DNA of 64,000 bases from positions 61,188,393-61,252,392 of the forward strand of contig CM068581.1 in assembly GCA_035048485.1 (NCBI GenBank), in the 5' to 3' direction. Origin of the DNA: Pteria penguin. Its lineage: Eukaryota > Mollusca > Bivalvia > Pterioida > Pteriidae. Below are positions 13,201 to 25,200 of the stretch, piece after piece. A program made the position numbers and the translations under genes. Each line of letters begins with the position of its first letter. The first letter of the stretch is position 1. The notes beneath the pieces were generated by a model. It did not search any database, was not told the origin of the DNA, and saw only the letters and a program-made list of their open reading frames with translations.

Positions 13201-16200
13201 CAAATGTTTATCGAGAGATATCACCAAGGTTAGTATCATATATATCAAGTATGCCTGTTTATATCAAGTCACACTAGGATTATTTTACCTATTCCAGGTG
13301 TAAATTTAAAAAATATGCAAAATACAGTGACTGTATACCTTAATTCCTGTTATGTGTTTAGATTATTATTGCGTTGTGATGGTTATATCCAGTGTTTGAG
13401 GGTGGAGAAAAACACGAACTATTGGCAGATATCTTAATTCACCTTCACCTTACATCTACTAACTGCCTTTTTATCTGAAAACATGACAAGATTCTCCATT
13501 TTGTCATATGTGTATACAGTATTGTGATGGTTATATCCAGTGTTTGAGGATGAAGAAAAACACGAACTATTGGCAGATATCTTAATTCACCTTCACCTTA
13601 CATCTGCTAACTGCCGTTTTATCTGAAAACATGACAAGATTCTCCATTTTGTCATATGTGTATACAGTATGACGTCAGATCTCGCAGAACACGACTTTGC
13701 ATTCGTGACAAGGTTACATCATGTTTTTCTTTACAAAAATGTGTCAGCTGCTGAAGTGTCTTGAATACAAAGTCATGTTCCTCGAGATCTGACGTCATTC
13801 TGTATACACATGGCGAAATGAGAATATTGCTGTGTTTTCAGATAAAACAACAGCTAGCAGAAGTTAAAGATCTTATTTGGAAAAGATATTGCTATGATAG
13901 AGTAAGTTAATGTTCATTTATTGGATTATAGGTTGCAAGTTCACTGGGTAAGTGTGTAGTTGTCCCCAGAGGCTTGTACATTCCGATACTGGCTGGTATT
14001 GCTGAAATTCCAACTTTTGATGAACAAAGTCTCTCTGACCCTCTCCCACAAACCACCAATATCAAAAGTGAGAGAAGGTCAGAGAATCTCGGACTACATG
14101 ACTGAATATAACCTTTGTGCAGCCTCAGCCCACTGATATATACATTGGGGTCAGCGAGCTCCCATGAAAACACATCTCGTCCACATGCATGCCATTGCGT
14201 TAAATGAAGGGGAGGCTTCGACATCAAGACAGACATATGAAACTGACAATAAGGAGAAAAGGCTTAACATGACATCTGGGGTTAGACTTTTAGAATCCTT
14301 AGTATTTCATAGTAAACGAGGTATCCAACTATATATCTCCACAACTAAATTTACAGAAATACACAAGACAGATGTCTGTAATGACAAGAAGGAAAACTGA
14401 CACTAAGCATCTAAGTTCATTTGATACATATATTAAACAATATGACAAATATGTTATTCATATCAGATGCTACATTGGCGTTGCTCTTGTTACTAGTTGT
14501 GTGATAAACTCATATACAGATATTCAAAACGATTGGACTGGTTTCAAAATATATGTTTAGTATTTGTCACATTTTGCAATACTCTGTCCTATTGTAGACA
14601 AAAAATTACAAAATGCAAAGCAGTGGATACTGTGTTCCCTGCATGTACCTTCTGTCAAAGGCCGCGTTTTTCCTACGTAACACTAAAAGAAGACCCCAAA
14701 TAAAGTTATGTGTTGCTTTCTGCAGGTATATTCAAATTCGTTCTCATTTCATAATTGCAAGTGGTTATTGATAAAGCATGTGATCAAAACAAGGATATCT
14801 ATCATTTCTTTTTAATTTGATCAACTCACCTTTATCAAAAGGTTTGCTTTAGGCCAAATGAAATTCATGTTTAGTTTCTCAGGCACTTTTTTATGAGATA
14901 ATGATGAGGGAGGGAGGTGTTTTTGTGGGTGTGTGTGTGTATTTGTGTGTATATGTGTGTGTGTTTTTTATTTTTATACGCCCCTCGAAAGACGGGACTT
15001 ATTATGGTATGGTGATGTCCGCTTGTCCATCCGTCCGCTATGGAACGTGATAACTTTAGTAAACATCAGCTGTTTTTCATGAAACTCACACAGAATGCTT
15101 AAATAGTGTAGGGGAAGCTGCCTTTTTGGTTATCTTTTTACAGACTTTGATTTATTTTTGCTATGATAAGATGCTATAGAATGCAATAACTTTAGTAAAC
15201 GTGAGCTGATTTCCATGAAATTCATACAGAGTACTTAAATAGTGTAGGGGAAGCTGCCTTTCCATTTTGAGCAAATTCCAATTTGTCGTTCTGGAGTTAC
15301 GGAACTTGGATTTTATTTTTGCTATGATAAGATGCTATGGAACGCAATAACTTTAGTAAACTTCAGCTGTTTTTAGCTCACCTGAGCCAAAGGCTCAAGT
15401 GAGCTATTGTGATCAATCGTTGTCGGTCGTCCGTCTGTCCGTCCGTCCGTTGTTAACTTTTCATATTTTCAACTTCTTCTTCAGAACAGCTGAACAGAAT
15501 TTGATGAAACTTGGTATGCATAAAGTACTCATGGTCCCCTATAAGTGTTGTTGTTTTTCGTCCAGATCGGTCTGCAGGTGGCACCACCACAGGCAAAAGT
15601 AGGTCACAGAGGGTACCTTCATTTAACAAACTTCTTCTTCAGACCGGGGGCATACAGAGACAAACCAAATGGATAGGAATGATCTAGACAGATGTGTGAT
15701 AAAGTGTTGTTATTTTTGGTTCCATTCTGAAATCAAATTTTTGAAGTTTTTTGACATTTTTTTGGACTTAGTAATTTCAATGCAGAAAAGTGTCATGTTT
15801 TTCAGTTAATTGATAATGATGAGTTCTTACGGCCAAATTTGATCATAATTATGGTAAGGAATATTATTGTGAAAGAATTGCTCAAGTGAGCTATAGTTAT
15901 AGTGTGTCGTCCTGTCATCATAAACTTTTTCACATTTTCGACTTCTTCTCTGGAACTGCATTGCAAATTTGGTTGTTTTATTGAGATTTTAAGAGTTAAT
16001 TACATGATGTTGAACATGGCCTAGAGAATTCTTCATTTGTCATTGATTATGAACTTTATTTTAGCATACTAAGACAAAGTTTATCAATAAATGCTTTGCA
16101 GAAGTATTTAGTTGTAGGTTTAATGGCTTATGCCCATTGGACTTAAAAAATAAATAGCTTAGTGTCTGCTCATTAATGAAGCGGGCATCGGAAGCATCAG

Positions 16201-19200
16201 TGTTTTACATACATCTCTTGCTCATGTATGTGTCCAAAGGAGGCATATAAGGCAATATGTTGAAAATGTGTCAAATCGAACTCTGCAAGTACTCCCTTCA
16301 ATTGATGGATATGAAAGTATTTCAGTGCTTGAATTCAGTTCAGTTTTCTGTTGAGAGTGTATTTGGTACTCAGGTAAGCGATATCTGCCCATTTTGGCCT
16401 CTTGTAATTTTTATCATTATCAATTTTATAACATATTTTTATACTTATCTGGAAAATACCAATTCCAAAAATCGAATTGGCCATCAACAATGCTTGGGTA
16501 AAGTTTAGATCATATCCCTTCTACCATTCAAGGTAGGATTATTGTTTCCCAAGACATGATCTGTATGGAGATATGTTCGTTTCTGGTCACCTTTTACACG
16601 CTTGAACACAGATGTCAGTTGAACGTTTTAAAGAAAAATTCAATCTGAAAACCTACACGGGAAATTCAGAAATCGATACATAAAAATTTTGTTTGCGACA
16701 CCAATTCTAGTGATGCGGCAGTGCCTGAGAAACTAAATTTTGATTTTATTTGGCCTTAGCAACTGCTTTTTTTAAAACTGTTGATAACTCAAGAATAATT
16801 TGGAATGTTTAAAGTCTAATTTACAATAGAATTTCTATGCTTTATCAGCAGGTGTACCTGATTTCACCAGTGATGTAGATACTGTAAGCAACCAAGTTCA
16901 TGGACACCATTCTTGTTTATTTGGCCTGGAGAAGCTTATTAAAGATGTTTGTCAGATCAAGCCAGAGTTAGAGAAATCAGTGGAGGTCTTGAGAAAACAA
17001 GCTGAGATCAATGAGCAAGCTTATCTTTCTTCAGTATGTCATCTCAATGAAAAAACATGTCATGTTTTTTAAATATTTCATGGTAACAAACTAATTTATA
17101 CACTTAAATCATCAAGTATTTTTATAACCCTGCAAATGAATTTGGGGAGTTGGGAGTTGTATATCACTGTGTTACCAGTAGTTTGTTTGTCCATCAGTCA
17201 TCAGTAATTATAACTTCATTCTCTTCCTTCATTTTGTAATTAGTTCAACAATTTATGATTGGATTGCAAAGCGAGTCAGCTCTACGATTTGACGAATTTT
17301 CGTTTGTCCTGTTGTCATCAATTTGAGTTTAGCTTGATCTCTAGTATATCGTTAATACTTTCTTCAAACTTGTTGAGTTTGTAGACATTGATGTGTTCTT
17401 CCGAGTGACTAAAAATTTGGTACTTTGAGTTTGATTTCAATCCTGGATGAACAAAGACTGATTTTGTGTTTAGGTAGATCTCTTGTATATGACATGTCAA
17501 ACTTAGTGGGGTTTATAGACATTGAAGAATTTTTTCGTCATCATATCATCATCCAAAGTTTTTATTCTATCATTATTTAAGATATCTCACATATAAATAG
17601 TCAAAATATATTTTCTTAACAGAGTCTGGAATTTGGTTGTGTTCAATAGAATATAATAAATGACAGAAGTTTACCAAGAGATTTTAAGAAACCTTCCAAA
17701 GTAAATAAATATTACTTAATTAACCATTGAAACATGTGGGCAAAGCACATTTTTCATCTATAGAAATAAACAAAATAAAAGTCTGGAAGAAGGTTCTTAG
17801 TAAAGAGATCCATAAAATGTTTTAGGGTGTTAAAATGTAAATTATTGAGAATTCAATTTTTTTTTTTTGTGATATTAAACAGGGGAGATTCACTTCTAAA
17901 TAACATTAAATGTAATTAAATGATATGTTCATAATCATACATTTTGTTTAGTTCAAGTGGTTTGTTCCTATTTTCTTTATACCCCCGCAAATGAAGTTTG
18001 GGGGGGTATATAGGAATCACCTTGTCCGTCTATCTGTCTGTCCAGAAAACTTTAACCTTGACCATAACTTTTGAACCAAAAGAGACTGGGTATTCATACT
18101 ACACATGTTTATACCTTGTGGTAAGACCTTTCTTTTTGGTACCAAAATTTTTGACCTTGTGACCTTGGCCTTGACATTTGACCTACTTTTTTAAAAACTT
18201 AAACCTTAGTTATAACTTTTGAACCAAAAGAGACTGGGTATTTATACTGCACATGTATATTCTTTGTGGCAAGATCTTTTATTTTGTACCAAAATTCTTG
18301 ACCTTGTGACCTTGGCCATAACATTTGACCTACTTTTTAAAAAACGTTAACCTTAGCTATAACTTTTGAACCAAAAGAGACTGGGTATTTATACTACACA
18401 TGTATATTCTTTGTGGCAAGATCTTTTATTTTGTACCAAAATTTTTGACCTTGTGACCTTAGCCTTGACATTTGACCTACTTTTTAAAAACTTTAACCTT
18501 AGCCATAACTTTTGAACCAAAAGAGACTGGGTAGTCATACTACACATGTATATTCCTTGTGGCAAGACCTTTCTTTTGGTACCATATTTTGGACCTTGTG
18601 ACCTTGGCCTTGACATTTGACTTACCTTTTAAAAACTTTAACCTTAGCCATAACTTTTGAAAGAAAAGAGATGGGACCTTCATACTTCACATGCGTATTC
18701 CTTGTGGCAAGACCTTTCTGTCAATACCAACATTTTTTACCTTGTGACCTTAGTCTTGATGTTTGACATACTTTTTAAAAACTTTAACCTTAGCCAGAAC
18801 TTTTGAAAGAGAAGAGATGGGACCTTCATACTATATATGTGTATTCCTTGTGGCAAGACCTTTCAGTCAGTACCAGCTTTTTGACCTTGTGACCTTGGCC
18901 TTGACATTTTACTTTTTTTGGAAAAACTTTAACTTTGATGGTAAATTATAGTCAAGAAGAGATAGGGAGTCCATTTTACATGTGTGTATTCTGTATGACA
19001 AGTCCTGTACGCTGATACAAGAAAAATTTACACAACTGCCTTGACCTTCACCTTCTTCTCCAAAACTTAAATATTGGTCATATATATAGTTCTATGCCCT
19101 ATTTTGAATTTTGGTGCTGCGGGGGGTATTTGTCCCATTAGGACAGTTCTAGTTTTACATGATTTTATAAGCGTTATTTTACACAATTTATACTGAAAAT

Positions 19201-22200
19201 AGCAAATAATCTTTTTATTATATAGCGAATACCTAAAACAATTGGATTGCAAAACTAGTTTGCAAAATGTATTCATTATCTTCATGTCATCAGAGCTAAA
19301 GTTTCATCATCATGTTCTTTGCCCATTCACTCGTGTATATCTTTTTTTTGTTTAGTTTCATGCTCCCCAAAAAATTTTGGGGAACATATTATCACTGTCA
19401 TGTCTGTGTATCTATCTATCTGTTTGCCTGTCCTTATGAACATGTTTCTCTTATCATACCTCACACAGTGGGCTTTTGTACAATAGTCAAAGAAATGTCA
19501 ATCCGGTTATTTCTGAAAGATCAAGTACTTTCATCAAAGTAAATTGAATAAATAGAAATTGAAAAAACAAAAGCTCATATATTGGCAAATTTTCACCAGA
19601 GCATCCTTAATATTCCATATGAAATATGCATGCAACCCCAAAATTTTAAGGTCTCTGTTTCTGTCTGTTGGTCTGTCAGTCTGGTTTCATATTTCTGTTC
19701 ATCAGAATTTTATCATACTTCACACATTTGTCATTCAGAATATGGACTTTTGGCAAAAGTCAGTCTTTAGATTTATCAAAGGTCAAGGTCACTCCAAAAA
19801 ATGAACTTATAATACAAAATTGTCTTATATTTTAGTGAATTTTTCAACATTGTTAGTGCATACTTCATATTGAAGATAATTGCAGCACCAACTTTTTGTG
19901 TTTGCAGATAAATTTTGGAGCATTAAGAGTCTCCTGTCTGATAGAGTATTCCATTTGTTTCATGCAGTTTGAGAGGCATTTATTAGTTTAACTGATATTA
20001 TTGTACTAGAATAATCAACTTCTCAAATACAATTTGCCGTATTTTCATCCAAATTTAGCCAAAAGTATTCCCATGCCAAGTTGCTTCAAATTTTTTAATG
20101 AAATCCAATGTATATATTTGTAAAGTGACTGTCATTCATGATTGAAACAAAACAAAATCTGTCTTTCAGTTGACCATTTAGACGGAAGGGAGTTAGTTGA
20201 TGTAATTAGAGTAACCATTTAAGCAAGTGACTGGTTATTGTCCCCAACTATTCTCAAAAGTGTGGGGACATTAAATCTCATTTGTTTGTTTGTGTGTCTT
20301 TCTGTACGTCCATCCGTCTGTCTGTCTCTCACAAAAACATTATCCTTGGTCAAAACTTTTTTTCATGTGCCACATGACAGGTGATCTTTTAATTCAGGTG
20401 TAATAAGTCTGGCCTCAGACTGAAGTGTAAAGAACATTAGTGTACAAATGTTTAAGTTTAATGCTCATGATCACAACAGACAACCATGTATGTATAATAA
20501 TTTAAAATTAAATGTAACAATTCAAGTACTTTTATTTATAAAACGTGCATCAGATTCAAAAGTTTGAACATAATTTAGTTTTTCAGATTGTTCCAAAAAT
20601 GGTATTTTTTGGGGAAACAAAACTTTCCAGCCATCCATTCAATGCTTTAAATGAAATTAAATTTGAATTCTTTTAGAAAATGTCCCCTCTCTGCCAAGGC
20701 GAAAGGGATTAGGGATGAATTTATATTCATCAGTTTATTCGCATGATCAACATTCATGGTGACCAACATTCGTATGTGTAATCTTCAATTTCCTTGTCTC
20801 TTCTCTTCTCTCTCTCTAAATTTTCACTCTTTGGAAATGAAATGTTTTTATAATAATAAAGATAAAACATTTCAAACTACAAAAATGTGTTTTATGAACT
20901 AATTTTTTTATTCGTACTATCTTTTACCCAAACTACGGTCAAATAGAGTTGTTTAGGGGCTACTTTACAGTTTTCATTGTAGTTTGAAATTCTTGGGCCC
21001 TTCTCCCACTTTGATATCAAAGGTTTGTGGGAGAGGGTCAGAGAAACTTTGTTCATCAAACGTTGGAATTTCCACAAACCGCCGATATCAAAAGTGGGAT
21101 AAGGCCAGAGAATCTCTATTTTCATTGCAATACACTGTCGTTACTGAGAATTAAGGACATATTATGTGGAAAACATCATAACCCAGCATGTAGCCTTCAC
21201 TAAAGGGATAATGTGTTGCGTGGCAAACTGTTGCTTTTAGTTCATCAATCTCATCGCATAATTTGAATAACCAATCCAGCCTTTAAATCTACAAATCAGT
21301 ATAAAAGAATTAAAAGCACCTAACTGGAAAAGATGGGCACTCCATGCAATTCTGAAAAGGGGTCCACATGTGTATTAGCCAAACTACTTGACGAGTTTTG
21401 TTGCCATATCTGGATTTTTACTTGTAAGTATATGGCGGAAAGGGGCGCCCCACCCTCTGAACCCACCACTGCTATTGAATCACATGATTGGATAACCTTA
21501 TAAGCAGGTTTCTCTGTGCACTACCTTATAGTCATTCATTTGTAATGACAAATCATTTCAATCAATTTCATACAGAATGAGGTCGAGGAGTCCTTAGTGT
21601 GATACATATAGATCTCTGCTCACAACAAGATATGAGTAGGAGTATCTTTCAGGACCTCAGGTCCTTTGATTTATAACTGTAGTTTGTGTGTTTATGAAAG
21701 GGGGGATGTCACTGTGTGATAGTATTTACATGTACCAAATTGTTTATCCATCATAAGAAAATGGAGATGTATCATGTACTGGTTTAGCAGTACCCTATTT
21801 TTCAAATTTTTAAAAATATCAAGAACATTTCTGTGTTGCCTTCAAAGCATACTCATGAAGGTTCACTTTGACTAGCATCCTGTCTGTCTGTACCAGGGTA
21901 AGAGTCACAGTTTTGAAAATGTATTATGGACGACATGCATTCCTTTCAACACTGTAGTTACTTGTAATCATTGAAGAAGCTGTAATGAGCTGCTTCACTT
22001 GTACTCGGGGGACTATAAAGGATAACTTGTACTCGGGGGACTATAAAGGATAACTTGTACTCGGGAGACTATAAAGGATCACTTGTACTTGGGGGACTAT
22101 AAAGGATCTCTTGTACACAGGGGACTATAAAGGATCACTTGTACTCGGGGGACTATAAAGGATCTCTTGTACACAGGGGACTATAAAGGATCACTTGTAC

Positions 22201-25200
22201 TCGGGGGACTATAAAGGATCTCTTGTACTCGGGGGACTGTAAAGGATCACTTGTACTCGGGGGACTATAAAGGATCACTTGTACTCGGGGGACTATAAAG
22301 GATCACTTGTACTCGGGGGACTATAAAGGATCTCTTGTACTCGAAGGGGCTATAAAGGATCTCTTGTACTCGGGGGACTGTAAAGGATCACTTGTACTCG
22401 GTGGACTATAAAGGATCACTTGTACTCGGGGACTATAAAGGATCACTTGTACTCGGGGGACTATAAAGGATCACTTGTACACGGGGGGACTATAAAGGAT
22501 CTCTTGTACTCGGTAGACTATAAAGGATCACTTGTACTCAGGGGACTATAAAGGATAACTGGTACTCGGGGGACTATAAAGGATCACTTGTACTCGGGGG
22601 ACTATAAAGGATCACTTGTACACGGGGGGACTATAAAGGATCTCTTGTACTCGGTAGACTATAAAGGATCACTTGTACTCGGGGGACTATAAAGGATCTC
22701 TTGTACTCGGGGGACTATAAAGGATCACTTGTACTCGGGGGACTATAAAGGATCACTTGTACACGGGGACTATAAAGGATCTCTTGTACTTGGGGGACTA
22801 TAATTGATCACTTGTACACGGGGGGACTATAAATGATCTCTTGTACTCGGGGACTGTAAAGGACTATAAAGGATCACTTGTACTCGTGGGACTATAAAGG
22901 ATCACTTGTACTCGGGGGACTATAAAGGATCACTTGTACTCGGGGGACTATAAAGGATCTCTTGTACTCGGTGGACTGTAAAGGATCACTTGTACTCGGT
23001 GGACTATAAAGGATCACTTGTACTTGGGGGACTACAAAGGATCTCTTGTACTCGGGGGACTATAAAGGATCACTTGTACTCGGGGAAATATAAAGGATCA
23101 CTTGTACACGGGGGACTATAAAGGATCACTTGTACTCGGTAGACTATAAAGGATCACTTGTACTTGGGGGACTATAAAGGATCTCTTGTACACGGGGGAC
23201 TATAAAGACCAAATAGGCCTGAATTTGTTGTGTACTTGCAACTTTTTACTTGCAACTTTTTTGTTGATGTGAAATTTTCTAGTCAGGAAAATGGTATTGG
23301 TATCAAATTAATACAAGATATCGAAAATTGGAAAACCAGTGATCAGTATCTGTGAAGGATTCATTAGAAGGATAAATTTGATAGGAGTCTAGTCAGATAA
23401 TTAATGATCATTTAATGATTTATATACTGGAAGAAATTTTTGTTTTACTTACGAAGCAGAGGGCCACATAGAGATAACTTTGTGATTTACATTGTCTGCT
23501 CTTCCATTGTATTTGTTGGAACACTACTCTCATTGTATATCAGAAAATACTGACATTTACTTTTACAGCCTGCTCTGCTTGGCCTTTTACCTCCAACACC
23601 TAAGGGCTCTCTCGCCCCTGATCATGATGATTCATTTAGTCCTAATGTACCAGTTTTGTTGAAAACTCCAACATATGGTAAGAGTTATATCAATAAAACA
23701 GTTACAGTTCTAAGTGGTGCAGAAATTTGTTTGAAAAAAACCCCTGAAGTTGTACTTGCAGTACTAGTAAAATGAAAACCAGGGAAGCTGGGTGTATACA
23801 GTACTCTATATTTAGGTTTGATATAAAGAGGATCACAACTAAACATTGATTATCACCAAAAAAGATAGTAAAAATTTAATGTGCAGTGTTATACCTTGGT
23901 TATCACCAATTAAGTCAGTGAAATAATTCTGTTGAAGTGTTAAACTTGGTTATAACCAATTAAGTCAGTGAAATAATTCTGTTGTAGTGTTAAACTTGGT
24001 TATCACCAATTAAGTCAGTGAAATAATTCTGTTGAAGTGTTAAACCATGGTTATCACCAAATTGCTCAGTGAAATAATTTAGGTTTTCTGTTTGACGTTG
24101 GTTATCACTGTATAAGTCATTAACTTTTAGTGAATTGATTCAGATTTTCTGTTCAACCAGGTTATCACCTTTTATCCGAGTAATTCTCATAATTATGTTA
24201 CTAAACAAAAAAAGACCATTGAACGCATATTAGTGCTAAATTCAGGGAATACATTTCCATCTCGATCATGTTTTTATCTGCATTTTTTCCTCATTTCTAT
24301 GAATACTTATTGGTACAATATACCTTTCTTGAATTTAGATTCCACACCAGATGCTGTGTCAATGATACAAGCTAATATTGCACAGCAAATTAAACAGATG
24401 AGACAATCTGGTCAACAGAAAAAACAGATTTCTGTTAAATTGTTTAACCCTTCAAAAGAAAAAAGAGAAACACAATCAAGGTAAATTCTTTCAACACTAG
24501 TACATGTATTCACAAAGAAACTTAAGTCTAAGTGTAAGACTTGAGACTTATAATATCTAAGAAAGAGTTGAAAGTTTATCTGTGAATAGTATGCCTGACA
24601 TACTATTTACAGAGAAACTGTTTACTTATTATTAGAATTTAAAAGACACACACTATTATAGGGCCTTACACTAAGACTTAAGTTTCTTTGTGAATAACAG
24701 GCCAGAATACAGGTATTTTATTTTGGAATTGCATAAGTAATTTCAAAATTTATAGGCCCTTTAAGTCAAGAAAAATTTTTGAAATTCCCCTGAGAAAGTG
24801 CCATCTATAGACATGGACTTGTTTGGAGTTTTATTTTTAGACCCCCACAACAAAGTCTGTAGAAGCAATGATTTCTGGCTCTATAGTGTTACCCTTTTCA
24901 CTTAGAGTCAAGATACCATATACACAAAATTCCCATGGGATGAGGATGATCCAAATCGATTTTTGGTGCAGATGATCCTGGTTAGATTCCCAGATTTTGC
25001 CACTATGTTAAAAGAGGTTAGTTCCCTCGTGCTTCCATGTCGCGATAAAACTGAAAAATGTACAGTTTGGACATCCAATACACTTATACCACTGATTTAT
25101 CTTAAGGTGAATTATTGCATGCTTCAACTTTGATGAAAGTGGCACACATTGTGATCATTAGTTGGTTATAATGTTTATTGATCAACCAATCAAATTTCAA

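Larger units (their letters stand above)
13229..16848. other. HAUS6 intron with foldback and several dispersed repeats
   Basis: It contains a 147-bp tandem pair joined to a foldback (13375-13890), a repeat shared with 20990-21115 (about 14005-14090), the paired inverted termini at 14850 and 16757, a TG-rich microsatellite (14925-14965), a hairpin-headed repeat starting at 14973 (ATACGCCCC against GACGGGACTTAT) with three units to about 15370, and an AGCTCACC-family copy (15375-15900). Confidence 0.6.
17034..23568. other. HAUS6 intron with modular repeat and large minisatellite
   Basis: It contains the modular repeat copy B (17979-19155), hairpin-headed repeats starting at about 19360 (CTCCCCAAAAAATTTTGGGG) and about 20240 (GTCCCCAACTATTCTC, AAAAGTGTGGGGACATTAAA), an inverted module shared with 14005-14090 (20990-21115), and the 28-bp minisatellite at 21997-23206. 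No additional exon is supported. Confidence 0.6.

Noticed and set aside
13840..13905. Exon-like segment (IKQQLAEVKDLIWKRY) with a GTAAGT donor
   Set aside because: The sequence is the inverted arm of the foldback at 13375-13890.
16257..16508. Open frame considered as a HAUS6 exon
   Set aside because: It resembles no HAUS6 segment, its acceptor is poor, and exons 13126-13228 and 16849-17033 already join in phase and align to human HAUS6 without a gap.
21997..23206. CRISPR-like array
   Set aside because: Units are contiguous without unique spacers, and the DNA is eukaryotic with introns.
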